Shown piece by piece: positions 22,040 through 33,599 of a DNA stretch of 64,000 nt; position 1 is the first letter of the stretch, and each line of letters begins with the position of its first letter. The notes under the pieces are model-generated. The model saw only the letters and a program-made list of their open reading frames with translations, searched no databases and was not told the DNA's origin. The DNA comes from Rhynchopus euleeides (lineage: Eukaryota > Euglenozoa > Diplonemea > Diplonemida > Diplonemidae). The position numbers and the translations under genes were made by a program. The DNA is taken from contig OY723316.1 in NCBI GenBank assembly GCA_963210315.1, positions 496,001-560,000 on the forward strand, given 5' to 3'.

Positions 22040-24989
22040 CAGGCCTCTGGCTAATTCGGGTCGAACGTTAAGTTTCTCCGTGCCGGGGGGGGGAGGGGGG
22101 GGGGGGGGGCTACCCTACCCTACCCTAGGGTTGGGGCCGCCGGGGTCCCAGATTTTTTGGTAATTTCCAGGTGTGGGTAGGGGGACCTTTTCGAATTTTT
22201 TTTTCGAGGGGTGCCCATTTTGGCGATTTGGGCCCGATTTCGAGGGTTACGGGTGACCCTAGACCCTACCCAACCCTAGGGTTGGGGTTGGGGTTAACTC
22301 CAGACCCTACCCTCACCCTAGGGTTAGGGTTAACCCTAGACCCTACCCTGGGGTTAGGGTTAACCCTATACCCTACCCAACCCTAGGGTTAGGGTCAGGG
22401 TTAACCCTATACCCTACCCAACCCTAGGGTTAGGGTCAGGGTTAACCCTACACCCTACCCAACCCTAGGGTTAGGGTTGGGGTTAACCCTAGACCCTACC
22501 CTAGGGTTAGGGTCAGGGTTAACCCTAGACCCAACCCTACCCTAGGGTTAGGGTTAACCCTACACCCTACCCAACCCTAGGTTTAGGGTTAGGGTTAACC
22601 CTAGACCCTACCCTAGGGTTAGGGTCAGGGTTAACCCTATACCCAACCCAACCCTACACCCAACCCTACCCTAGGGTTAGGGTCAGGGTTAACCCTAGAC
22701 CCAACCCTACCCTAGGGTTAGGGTTAACCCTAGACCCTACCCTAGGGTTAGGGTCAGGGTTAACCCTAGACCCAACCCAACCCTACACCCAACCCTACCC
22801 TAGGGTTAGGGTTAGGGTTAACCCTAGACCCAACCCAACCCTAGGGTTAGGGTTCGGGTTAACCCTAGACCCAACCCAACCCTAGGGTTAGGGTTGGGGT
22901 TAACCCTATACCCAACCCAACCCTAGGGTTAGGGTCAGGGTTAACCCTAGACCCAACCCAACCCTACACCCAACCCTACCCTAGGGTTAGGGTTCGGGTT
23001 AACCCTAGACCCAACCCAACCCTAGGGTTAGGGTTGGGGTTAACCCTATACCCTACCCAACCCTAGGGTTAGGGTTAGGGTTAACCCTATACCCAACCCA
23101 ACCCTAGGGTTAGGGTTAACCCAACCCGACCCTAGGGTTAGGGTTAACCCTACACCCTACCCAACCCTAGGGTTAGGGTCAGGGTTAACCCTAGACCCAA
23201 CCCAACCCTAGGGTTAGGGTCAGGGTTAACCCTAGACCCAACCCAACCCTAGGGTTAGGGTTGGGGTTAACCCTATACCCTACCCAACCCTAGGGTTAGG
23301 GTCAGGGTTAACCCTAGACCCAACCCAACCCTAGGGTTAGGGTTAACCCTATACCCCACCCAACCCTAGGGTTAGGGTTAGGGTTAACCCTATACCCAAC
23401 CCTACCCTAGGGTTAGGGTTAGGGTTAACCCAAGACCCAACCCTACCCTAGGGTTAGGGTTAACCCTATACCCTACCCAACCCTAGGGTTAGGGTTGGGG
23501 TTAACCCTATACCCTACCCTCACCCTAGGGTTAGGGTTAACCCTATACCCAACCCAACCCTAGGGTTAGGGTTAACCCAAGACCCAACCCTACCCTAGGG
23601 TTAGGGTTAGGGTTAACCCTATACACAACCCAACCCTAGGGTTAGGGTTAACCCTATACCCTACCCAACCCGAGGGTTAGGGTTGGGGGTTAACCCAAGA
23701 CCCTGCCCGACCCTAGGGTTAGGGTTCACCCTAGACCCAACCCTACCCTAGGGTTCGGGTTTGGGTCAGGGTGAACCCTAGACCCGACCCAACCCTCGGA
23801 TCAGGGTTGGGGTTAACCCTATACCCTACCCTAACCCTAGGGTAGGGTCTAGGGTCAACCCTGACCCTAACCCTAGGGTTGGGTCAAGGGTTAACCCTAA
23901 CCCTAGGGTTGGGTAGGGTCTAGGGTTTACCCTGACCCTAACCCTAGGGTTAGGGTAGGGTCTAGGGTCAACCCTGACCCTAACCCTAGGGTTGGGTAGG
24001 GTCCAGGGTTAACCCTAACCCTAACCCGAGGGTTGGGTAGGGTCTAGGGTCAACCCTGACCCTAACCCGAGGGTTGGGTAGGGTCTAGGGTTAACCCTAA
24101 CCCTAACCCTAGGGTTGGGTAGGGTCTGGGGTCAACCCTGACCCTAACCCTAGGGTTGGGTCAAGGGTTAACCCTAACCCTAACCCTAGGGTTAGGGTAG
24201 GGTCTAGGGTTAACCCTGACCCTAACCCTAGGGTTGGGTAGGGTCTAGGGTCAACCCTGACCCTAACCCGAGGGTTCGGTAGGGTCTAGGGTTAACCCTA
24301 ACCCTAACCCTAGGGTTGGGTCAAGGGTTAACCCTAACCCTAACCCTAGGGTTAGGGTAGGGTCTAGGGTTAACCCTGACCCTAACCCTAGGGTTAGGGT
24401 AGGGTCTAGGGTCAACCCTAACCCTAACCCTAGGGTTGGGTCAAGGGTTAACCCTAACCCTAACCCTAGGGTTGGGTAGGGTCTGGGGTCAACCCTGACC
24501 CTAACCCTAGGGTTGGGTCAAGGGTTAACCCTAACCCTAACCCTAGGGTTAGGGTAGGGTCTAGGGTTACCCCTGACCCTAACCCTAGGGTTAGGGTAGG
24601 GTCTAGGGTCAACCCTAACCCTATCCCTAGGGTTGGGTCAAGGGTTAACCCTAACCCTAACCCTAGGGTTGGGTAGGGTCTAGGGTCAACCCTGACCCTT
24701 ACCCTAGGGTTGGGTAGGGTCTGGGGTCAACCCTGACCCTAACCCTTGGGTTGGGTTGGGTCTAGGATCAACCCTGGCCCTGACCCCTGGGTTGGGTAGG
24801 GTCGTGTTGGGTCGGGTTATGGGTACCCAACCCTCACCCTAGGGTAGGGTTGGGTCGGGTTGTGGGTACCCCCGACGTGCTGTAGGGTAGGGTAGGGTAG
24901 GGTAGGGTAGGGTAGGGTAGGGCCCCCCCCCCCCCCCCCCCCCCTCCGGCCCAACGTTAAGTCCGGCCCCAGAATTAGCCAGAGGCCTG
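22040..24989. mobile_element. Inverted element made of telomere-like satellite
   Basis: The outer ends CAGGCCTCTGGCTAATTC and, further in, AACGTTAAGT occur in opposite orientation at 22040-22073 and about 24950-24989. Between them is almost pure degenerate TTAGGG/TTGGGG-type repeat in higher-order units of roughly 40-70 bp, each mixing both strands (CCCTAGGGTTAGGG...GGTTAACCCTA). The unit order flips near 23825, so left and right halves are inverted copies. Simple CCCTA/TAGGG tracts and G/C homopolymers lie just inside each end. No coding sequence is supported. Confidence 0.75.
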
Positions 24990-26100
24990 ACACACCCCCC
25001 CCCCCCCCCCCTCTCCAAATCGTTTTGTTGCTGCTATGCATGCGTGTGTCCCAGGAGGGTGTACCCCCCCCCCTCCAGTCAGCACCACCCCCCCCCCTCC
25101 CCCCTCCCCCCACAGCTTTACTCAGCTCAGTTTTGAACATTGATTGAGAAACAGCATTTTATTGTCTTTTGAACTTACCGATACTCTAACAGTCCAATCT
25201 CCCCCACCCCCCCCACCCCCCCTCCCAGCCTCCTCGCCCAAAAGCCCCCCACCCGTCGCCGCTTTCCTTTTTTCCCTTCGACTGATGAATCTTCGACTTC
25301 ACTATCCGCCCCCACCCCACCCCCGCCACCCCGTCCCTCATCCATCTGGATGTGTGTGTGTGTGTGGCAGTGGGTATCACACCAGAAGCAGGGTGTGCTC
25401 GGTGTGAATCCGCACTGCTCAGCAGCTATAAAATCAGCCACGCGTGTGTGTGACGTGGTGGGGCAGCACCCTCACGTGAGGGGTGTGTGTGTGTGTGGCA
25501 GTGGGTATCACATCAGGAGCAGGGTGTGCTCGGGTGGTGTGATTGGCACTGGGGGGGGTGGGTGGGGGGGCTTTCGCGCTCTCTGTGTCAAACTTTGCCA
25601 GCTCGTCTCATGATTCGTCCGCATGGTCCCCCTTTTGTGAGGCGACTCGTGTTTCTGCCACTTACACGGCGCGGTCTTCACCTACCCGGGTACCCCGGGG
25701 GGAGGTGAAGGCCGCGTCGTGGATGAGTGAAGGTCTCTCCCATCCCACCCCACCCCACCCCCACTACCAAAAAGGGTTCACGGGTGAAGGCCACACCCAC
25801 CCCACCCAACCCACCCAACCCACCCCCCCACCCCCCCACCCCCCCACCCCCACGACCATAAAAAGATTCACGTGCATGTGTGGAGTTGTGGCAGAGAGGG
25901 ACCATCAGAGCTTGTCAACAAAACAGATTTTAACGTGTGTCTGTGCACACCACTCCTCGCCCGGGCCTGCTTGGGGTGTGCTGTGGGGATTGGGAGATTG
26001 ACGGGGACCAACGGGGTGTCACAAGGCACCGCAAAAGAAAAGGGGGGGGGGGTTGGGGGAGGGGGGGGGTAAAACCAGAAACAAAAGGAACTCTCCTCGC
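24990..26100. other. Intergenic with SR-G and microsatellites
   Basis: Poly-C runs and GT repeats dominate. An approximate direct repeat GGCAGTGGGTATCACA...AGCAGGGTGTGCTCGG occurs at 25366-25402 and 25495-25532, each preceded by a GT run. Related sequence occurs at 52.77-52.98 kb (SR-G). CCCACC-rich tracts span 25740-25860. No gene is supported. Confidence 0.5.
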
Positions 26101-26427
26101 GCAGGCCTGTCGCTAACTTTTCGATTTTGGAGATTTGGTGGGTTGACGCTCCTGTTTTGGGGGGGGATCAGGGGGGAAAACACTAGGGGTCAATTTTTCT
26201 CGCGCGCGCTTCGCGCGCGCTCGTGTTGTTGCCAAATTTTCCCATCGGTGGACCACTAGGTGGGCACGGTGTGAGGCGCTGGGTTCCTTCCGTGGTTCCT
26301 CTCCCGCTCGCGCCGTCGGGTGCCGGAGGAAACCAAAAAATGGCTTTCGGGACCATGATTTCGACGCTGCCCCCTGATATGTCACGGCCGTCAAAGCGCA
26401 AGGACTTGGTTACTAGACGGGCACGCG

Positions 26428-26665
26428 AGATGGGGGGTCTGGGGGGCAGGGCCCCCCAGCCGCCGGAGGTCACGGTAGTGAGCATCTGTTCATTGTGGGC
26501 GTACAGATTCTGTGTGAGTTGGCTGCGTCCTCCTGAGGCTACTGGAGTGGGTGGATTCCCTGACCCGGTGGGAATCGAATGACTTGAGTACGAGACATAC
26601 GCCACAGGGGGGTCTGGGGGGCGGAGCCCCCCAGCCGCCGGAGGCCACGGTAGTGAGCATCTGTT
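26428..26665 (+). repeat. Duplicated GC palindrome module
   Basis: GGGGGGTCTGGGGGGC, CCCCCCAGCCGCCGGAGG and CACGGTAGTGAGCATCTGTT appear twice (about 26428-26492 and 26607-26668). The module appears inverted at about 7190-7245. It may be terminal sequence of a further element. Confidence 0.6.
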
Positions 26666-26689
26666 CCTGCAAAACCATACTCTCTTCGA

Positions 26690-26957
26690 CGTCGACCCAG
26701 TGAAAGTGGGTTGACGCTTGGTCGACGCTTGGTGAGCGTCGACCCAGTGTAACCGGGCCAACGCTAGGTTAGCGTCGACCCAGTGTAATAAATGGGTTGA
26801 CGCTTGGTCCAGGCTTGAATGGCAACCCAGTTCCACTAGGTCGACGCTCCAAGCCTCGACCAAGCGTCAACCCAGTCCACTGGGTCGACGCTGGGTCGAC
26901 GCTTTTTTATGGGGGGGGAAACCCAAAATCACTGGGTCGACGGTCGACGCTTAGCGA
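26690..26957. repeat. Cluster of GTCGACGCT / GGGTTGACGCTTGG repeats
   Basis: Some ten copies of GCGTCGACCCAGT or its complement lie in both orientations. A related TGGGTTGACGCTC sits alone at about 26138, so 26138-26957 may be one element with subterminal repeats. No gene is identified inside. Confidence 0.55.
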
Positions 26958-27688
26958 CATGCCTGCTCCTCGCGTGTGTGTTGGGGGGGGGGGGGGGGCG
27001 AACCGCGTCTATATTCCACGAGAAGGCAAACGCCTTCCGGTAAACAGTGTGCTGTGCACACCACAGTCTGGCCGTATCGTAAGCCAGACAGAGTGGTGGT
27101 CTTCGATACCAAGCGAAAAGAGGAGCTCTCCTGTGGGAGGGGAGGTGCCCTGTGTGCGACGAACTGTCAAAAAAATTATACCATTGCCGTGTGTACAAAC
27201 GCCTTCAGGGGCCTTCAGGGGGGAGGGGGTGCGGGGGTGGGGTGTTGGGGAGAGGCGCAGCGTGCGGAGGGGGGGGGGGGGATTCGCTCAAAAGCGTAGC
27301 AACCGTGATTCCTTCTTCCTGAATGATGCGTTGGCCACCAAAAAAATGCTAGAAAAAATGTTGAGAGAGCGGCCCAAAAGTAGAAAACATCGCCCCACAC
27401 CCAGACTGCGAACTCGAGGGCTAAAAAGGGCGGGGAGAGGGGGAGGAGGGAGGGGGGGTGTGGGGGTGGGTGGATGAGCGGGGGTTGTAGGGCACTCCAT
27501 TTGCCCTCCTTAGTCTGCGGATATGGCGCACAAACAGCAGCCTTGTCTTTTGTTTTCTTTTGCCCCCAGTTGTATTGGGGGGGGTGGGCCGTCGCGATCG
27601 GCCCAACTTTCCGGCAATTTTCGGCAATTTTTTCACACACAACAAGAAATCTTGTCACAGCGAAAAAAGATAGGTGGCAAAACACAAT
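26958..27688. other. No gene seen
   Basis: G-rich runs near 26980-27000 and 27265-27285, with no supported coding or repeat signal beyond these. Open frames are low-complexity. Confidence 0.45.
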
Positions 27689-28147
27689 ACCGTATACGTA
27701 AATATTATGGAACGTAAATATTATGGAACGGGCCCATTTTTGCCCGGTCCGTTCCATAATATTTACGTTCCAAAATATTTACAGGGCCAGTTGGGGACTC
27801 GGTGGTGAGGATGGTTTGCCTCAGGAATCGCACGAAAAGTGCACGAGTAGGTCCCGTCAGGGACTCTGTATGCCGTCCGATCACCTGGTCCAAGTCCCCG
27901 AGTCGCAGAAAGCCCTGTAAATATTATGGAACGAAAAAAATCTGGAACGCCAACCCACCAGCGTTCCATAATATTTACGTTCCATAATAATTACGTTCCA
28001 TAGGGGGCCCTCGCTACGAGTCACTGTGAGTCACGAGTCGTCAGTTGTCAGCCAAACATGGCTGACTTCTCACTTTTTCTCACTCAGTCACACTTGGTAG
28101 CGAGGGCCCCCATAATATTTACGTTCCAAAATATTTACGTATACGGT
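27689..28147. mobile_element. MITE with ACCGTATACGTAAAT ends
   Basis: Ends at 27689 (ACCGTATACGTAAATATT) and 28147 are reverse complements. Several internal copies of TTATGGAACG and its complement form nested hairpins. An inner inverted pair (CAGGGCCAG.../...AAAGCCCTG) brackets a 130-bp core. No coding capacity. A second MITE is inserted at 28003. Confidence 0.7.
28003..28111. mobile_element. Nested MITE, 109 bp
   Basis: GGGGGCCCTCGCTAC opposes GTAGCGAGGGCCCCC. It is flanked by ATA on both sides, consistent with a 3-bp target duplication, and splits a TTCCATAATATTTACG unit of the host MITE. Confidence 0.7.
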
Positions 28148-28155
28148 ATACACCT

Positions 28156-28345
28156 TGCCTTGTTGCTATGACTGTGCAGCACATTCACACCAACCTTCAT
28201 GAGGCAAACCACGTGAGGTTTGTTCACCCGGGTTTGGCGCACAAACAACGCCTCATCTTATTGACCTCCGCCGCTCAACAAAAGGAAGTCCGGAACTGTT
28301 CTCCCACAGTTTGCTGAGCAGGATGCTGTCCATGAAGCGAAAGGA
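28156..28345 (+). repeat. SR-F followed by SR-B 3' part
   Basis: SR-F (28156-28262) runs into a segment matching the last third of SR-B (GTCCGGAACTGTTCTCCCACAG, AGCGAAAGGAG). Confidence 0.6.
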
Positions 28346-28523
28346 GTTATCAGCGATTTTTCTTTACATGCCAACGGGACCCACGAGGCTGCAAAAAATC
28401 CCCCCCCCCCCCCCCCCCCGCGAAACGGGACACCGTGATTCCCACACCACCACCACCACCACCCTCAATCACCCAACAATACCCTTTCATATCGCAGCAA
28501 ATGCCCCCGCGCCCCCCCCACCC

Positions 28524-28557
<34 letters not shown>

Positions 28558-28975
28558 TTCTTCTCCTGCCCCAAGGCCCACGCACCATCCAGCTTGTCTG
28601 CTAGAAGGGCGAACGGGCAACCGCCCTCCCGCACCGCACCGCCCCTCGCCCCTATGTCTCAGCCTTAGGGCAATCAGGGAGGCAGAGGGGGGTGGGATGG
28701 GTGTGGTGGCTTAACTCGCGTGTCATTGTGTCATGCCAACGTGCTCTGTGTGCAGTGTTCAGATGCATTCAGGCCGCTCGGTTCAGGAGTCACCCACTGC
28801 CCAGCCCCCGAGTTTTAGCTTTGCCGTTGATCGCACTTGATGGGGGTGGAGGAGCGGGGGGGTGGGGGGTGGGGGCAGAGGATAAACTAGAGTTGACTGT
28901 TTCCGGGGGGTGGTGATGTGCCTTTGGGGCGGCCACGTATCAACCCAACGCAGCATACACAAGAGCACATACACA
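28346..28975. other. Upstream region of creatine kinase 1
   Basis: C-run, CAC repeats and a CT microsatellite (about 28528-28556). The segment from about 28931 on is shared with creatine kinase copy 2. No promoter element is firmly recognised. Confidence 0.45.
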
Positions 28976-30814
28976 ATGTCCTTCCAGCGCGGTGCGCGTG
29001 CCCTTGCGGCATGTGGTGTCGGGTTTGCCGCTGCGTCTGCCCTGCAGAACGAGGTATGTTTGTGATGCGTGGCGTGGCGTGCTGTGGCGTGGCGTGGGGT
29101 GCGTTGTGTGTCTTCAGAAGAGAAGGGTTTGTTGAAGGGGTGTCGACTGAAATGTGGTCATACATGCCTGTGCCTGTGCTGTGCCTGTGCTGTCTTGCCT
29201 GCACCACCGCCACTGCAGGCCTCTGCGGCGACAGCGAACTACCCGCCTGTGGGGCTGTCGGAGGGTGTGCGGAAGCTGCCGAAGTGGATCCAGGCAGGGT
29301 GCGGTGACAAGGAGTACTATTGCCCGGAGAAGAACGCCGTGTTCCCGTCCGACTTCACCCCCGACGACATGCCGGACCTGTCGAAGCACTCGAACTTCAT
29401 GGCGGAGTTCCTGGGGAAGCACCCGGAGGTGTACCAGAAGTACAAGGATCTGAAGACGTCATCGGGGGTGACCCTGGCGAAGTGCATCAAGACGGGTGTG
29501 GACAACCCCGGGCACCCGATGATCAAGACCTGCGGGATTGTTGCGGGTGACGAGGAGTCCTTCGAGGTGTGTGCCGTGTGTCATGTGTGAGTGTACGATG
29601 CTCCAGGCCTCGCAGCGGAGCGGCATTCGGCATTGCTGTGTGTTCTCCGAGGTTTTTCAAGGTCCCGTCGTCACATCGCTGTTGTTGCTCCCTCACAAGC
29701 ACTGCTCATCCACACACACACAATCCCCACACGCAGGTGTTCGCCGATGTGTTCGAGCCCATCATCTCTGCACGCCACGGCGGGTACCCGCGCAACGCGG
29801 TGCACCCCACCGACATGGAGATCAGCCATGTGCTGGACACGAAGATCGACCCCACCGGGAAGTACGTGCTGACGTCGCGTGTGCGCACAGGGCGGTCTGT
29901 GCGTGGGATCCGCCTGCCCCCCTCCATCGAGTTCCTGGAGCGGCGCGAGCTGGAGCGTGTGTGCGTCAAGGGCCTGCTGAACCTGAAGGGGAACCTGAAG
30001 GTGTGTGGGAAGTGGTTCTCTTTGCATTGGCCGTCTGCATTGTGTCGCACTACCTGGTTGTGTGCTGTGTGCTCTTGAAGGGATTCCACTACACCACTGC
30101 ATGCATGTCCCTGCCTGCTTGTGCACACCCCCACCCACACCACAGGGCGACTACTACCCGCTGAACGGCAGCATGAGCTACACGCCCAAGCGCGGCGGGA
30201 TGTCGCACGCTGAGGAGGACGCACTGCGCAAGGCAGGGAACCTGTTCCAGGAGCCGGACAGCACGCTGCTGCTGGCCAGCGGGATGGGCCGCCACTGGCC
30301 CGACGGGCGTGGTATCTTCCACAACACGGCGCGCAACTTCTTCGTGTGGGTCGGTGAGGAGGACCACCTGCGCATCGTGTCGATGCAGAAGGGCGACAAC
30401 ATCAAGGAGGTCTTCACGCGCTTCGCCACGGCGTGCAACGAGGTGCAGAAGGTGCTGAAGAGCGAGGGCTACGACTTCATGCACAACAAGCACCTGGGGT
30501 ACATCCTGACCTGCCCGTCCAACCTGGGCACCGGCCTGCGTGCGGGGCAGATGCTGAGCCTCCCGCTGCTGTCCGGCCGCAAGGACTTCAAGGACGTGTG
30601 CAAGAAGATGGGGCTGCAGGCACGTGGCACGGCTGGTGTCGACTCCGCCTCTGTCGGCGGCAAGTGGGACATCTCCAACGCCGACCGTCTCGGCAAGAGC
30701 GAGGTCGCTCTCGTCAACATCATGATCAGCGGCAACGCCAGGCTGGTGCAGTGGGAGCAGCTGCTGGAGCAGGGCAAGGGCGCGCAGGTCGACAAGGAGA
30801 TGGCGGCGCTGTGA
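28976..30814 (+). CDS. Creatine kinase, mitochondrial type, copy 1 (four exons)
   Basis: Transfers phosphate between ATP and creatine. Exons 28976-29053, 29219-29566, 29737-30000 and 30146-30814 are all phase 0 with GT-AG introns and give 452 residues. The first 26 residues (basic, then Ala-rich) resemble a mitochondrial targeting peptide. Family motifs seen are [54 protein letters not shown] (about 299-313) and CPSNLGTG with the reactive Cys at about 353. [13 protein letters not shown] and EEDHLR are closer to creatine kinase than to arginine kinase, so creatine is the inferred substrate. Copy 2 lies 4.6 kb downstream; the proteins appear to differ only near the C-terminus (GKGAQ against GKGTQ). 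Assignment to the family is firm, substrate and location are inferred. Confidence 0.95.
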
Positions 30815-31965
30815 TGCTGACCATTCCCTATCCATAACATCTACACAGGCATGATGCTGACCTACATGAATTATGCACACGCAACGTGGCCAGCACCCCA
30901 GCAAGGGTATCCCTACACAGACTCTGGTTTCAAAACACAGACATACACAAACATAACAACCCACGGCAAGTAAATACACCTGATTTGCACGGACATTATT
31001 GCACCAACCACATCTGCAGTTGGTTCTTTTTTCCAGCCCGGCAACAGGTGCCAACAGGAGCACGGCGACAATGCCAACGATCCACATTTAATTGACACAC
31101 CAGAACCCCTTCCCCCGCCCGGGTTCTTCCGAAAACACCTGGCTATACACCCCCCCCCCCCTTTCGTGGTGTGCCCAGGACCCACCACTGCCGTTTCTTT
31201 ATCCCTTGAACTGTACATTACACGGTAAACATTGCGTCAAGGTGCCCCGCAAGTCTCCCCACCCCACCCACCCCCCACCCCCCTCCCTCCCCCCCTCACA
31301 CCCTCTCCCACTCGTCCTTTGTCCGACGGCGCCAAACCTTCCAACAGCACAGCAAGCGGTGCGGTGCGGTGTGTCGGAGCCCCTTTTGTTTGCGATTAAC
31401 AGCAACAGCAGCAGCACCTCTCTTCCGAACACACATGCCGTGTGTCGGCTGCGATCTGCCGCCACACGGCAGGCACACGTCCCGGCAAACACACAGCAGA
31501 GGGGAAGAGGGGGTCAGGAGGAGTGTCCTGCACGCTGCACCTGGACCCCCCCGAGCACGTAGCCCCGACCAGTCGGGCAAAGGGTCGGGGGGGGGGGGGG
31601 GGTAGGGGAGGGGAGGGGAGGGGCGGGGGGGCCTAAGCTGCATTCAGTTTTCGATCGACATAACGTACGCTGCCACCACCACCTCATGCTCATCCTCCTC
31701 TCCCCCCCCCCCTGTTATCCCATCACGGCGCTCTGGCTTCGAGTTTGGTGGAGTGGAGTGGGGTGGGTGGGTGGGTGTTTTGCCCCTCCCCCGCCAAGCA
31801 GGTCTGTCACGTTCTCTTTGGGGTGTCGTCCGCCCTGCCCCCATTCCACTTTTTTGTGCTGGCGGGTTCTGGCTGGCCAGTGCATCATCCGGCTGTACCT
31901 TACTCTTCCGTGCGTCAGTGGCGTACCCTGTACATTACACACATGCCGGGTGGGGGGGGGGGGGT
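30815..31965. other. Intergenic between creatine kinase 1 and FB1 copy 2
   Basis: The first 270 bp or so (to about 31083) is the shared 3' flank of the duplicated unit. The rest is C- and G-rich with no supported gene. Confidence 0.5.
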
Positions 31966-33116
31966 TAGGGGGGGTCAAATGCCACCCTTTTACGTGGACA
32001 AACACGATTTTTCAAAAAACCGGCGCAGAGGCCCCAAAGCCCCCGTAAACCCTCCAAACCCCCCCAGATCGGTCCGGAAACCCATCGAACCCCACTTTTC
32101 CACCATTCCGGGCACCTCAGGTGCCCGAATTGGGGTACCTAAATTTTGTGCCACCGTTTGGTACCGTACAGTGCCACTGTGTGGGAGGTTGGAAAAGAAA
32201 ATGCCCCAACACACCACATCTGAGGGTTGCAATGCATGTTGCTTGCCAACCACGTCATCCGGTGGGTGTCAGGCGCTATGTAGGTGGCATTAGCCAGGTC
32301 TTCGATGTGTTCTGGCTTGTATATATACCTCCCTGCCACCATGCACCGGGAGGCTGCCTGTAGGTACGGAACAGTCCAGATGGTCGTGTGATTCCTGTGC
32401 AGCAGTGCTCCACAACCGGGATGTGTTGACAACGACTGTTGCAACACGAGCTGTACATTCCGGGAACACATGAAGTGCGCTGTCGTGGTACCCATTGTGC
32501 CAGAATTGGTAGTTGCTGCGGTCTACTTTGCCTGGCCCAAGAGCACTGGTACTGAACGGTGCAATATGCGTGGCGAGGTGAATACAACGGAAGCGCGCAA
32601 AGTCAATACAGCTCTCGGATGGCGGGTGGTGGTGCCACTAGTGTGTGACGTTCACTCGAGGATACAACGCATCACAATGAATCAGCAACCGTGGACCGAG
32701 TACAATACGCTCTCTGTGGCTGGTGTGGGGGACAAAGGCAGTGCCTGTGCCGCAGGCAGGGAGGTACATATACAAGCCAGAACACATCGAAGACCTGGCT
32801 GATGCCACCTACATAGCGCCTGACACCCACCGGATGACGTGGTTGGCAAGCAACATGCATTGCAACCCTCAGATGTGGTGTGTTGGGGCATTTTCTTTTC
32901 CAACCTCCCACACAGTGGCACTGTCCGGTACCAAACGGTGGCACAAAATTTAGGTACCCCAATTCGGGCACCTGAGGTGCCCGGAATGGTGGAAAAGTGG
33001 GGTTCGATGGGTTTCCGGACCGATCTGGGGGGGTTTGGAGGGTTTACGGGGGCTTTGGGGCCTCTGCGCCGGTTTTTTGAAAAATCGTGTTTGTCACCCC
33101 CATTTGACCCCCCCTA
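31966..33116 (+). mobile_element. Foldback element FB1, copy 2
   Basis: 1151 bp, same structure as copy 1, flanked by poly-G runs. It lies between the two creatine kinase genes. It is the near-identical reverse complement of copy 3 at 50714-51864, including the asymmetric tips (CAAATGCCACCC on one side, CAAATGGGGGTGAC on the other). Confidence 0.9.
32139..32495 (-). CDS. Possible FB1-encoded protein
   Basis: A 118-residue frame covers the element's centre and one arm and ends GTKRWHKI-stop. It is preserved identically in copy 3 (51335-51691, + strand) but split by a one-base difference in copy 1. The arm part (RYIYKPEHIEDL...HRMTWLASNMH) has protein-like composition. Other frames over the same DNA are also open, including one on the opposite strand, so coding is unproven. 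No known domain. Confidence 0.2.
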   Translation of the reverse strand: MGTTTAHFMCSRNVQLVLQQSLSTHPGCGALLHRNHTTIWTVPYLQAASRCMVAGRYIYKPEHIEDLANATYIAPDTHRMTWLASNMHCNPQMWCVGAFSFPTSHTVALYGTKRWHKI

Positions 33117-33599
33117 GGCCCGGGGGGGGGGTGGGGGAAAATTAAGCGAAACGAAGGCGGGGATTCATTTGACAAGAGAACAAAAAAAAGAGTGCAACCA
33201 GCCTTGTCAAGAAGCATCGGAGGGTAGGGTGGCAACCGAGATGCACCAACGACGACCCCCTACCCCCCCTGAAGGAACCTGCAAAAAAAAACAGGAAGGG
33301 GGTGGCGAAACAACTGGTAGCCACAGGTGGGCTCGCTCGTGGCAGTTTTCTGGACAGGGCGAAATAATGCTAAATCCGCGCAGGTGCCGGGCTGCCAGAC
33401 AGGTGAAGCGGCGCGACCAAAGGGAGTACTCCGCGCTCTCCTGCTGTGCTGGGCCTGCCCTCCGAGTCTTCTCGATCGGCAAAGTTCAGCGATTACCTGG
33501 AGGCTACCCTTCGGGCCTCGTACCAGATCGAGTTCATGACCCCCCCGCCCCCCCGGCCACGTATCAACCCAACGCAGCATACACAAGAGCACATACACA
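33117..33599. other. Intergenic; short protein-like fragment
   Basis: No complete gene. About 33446-33540 encodes KFSDYLEATLRASYQIEFM in the + strand, a credible peptide without start, stop or family; it may be a captured exon fragment. The stretch from about 33558 is the duplicated creatine kinase 5' flank. Confidence 0.35.

Noticed and set aside
22040..24989. A true chromosome end
   Set aside because: Unique sequence and genes continue on both sides, the repeats are degenerate and change orientation, and inverted ends bound the block.
28976..30814. Arginine kinase
   Set aside because: [22 protein letters not shown] and the [10 protein letters not shown] context fit creatine kinase better; substrate still needs an assay.
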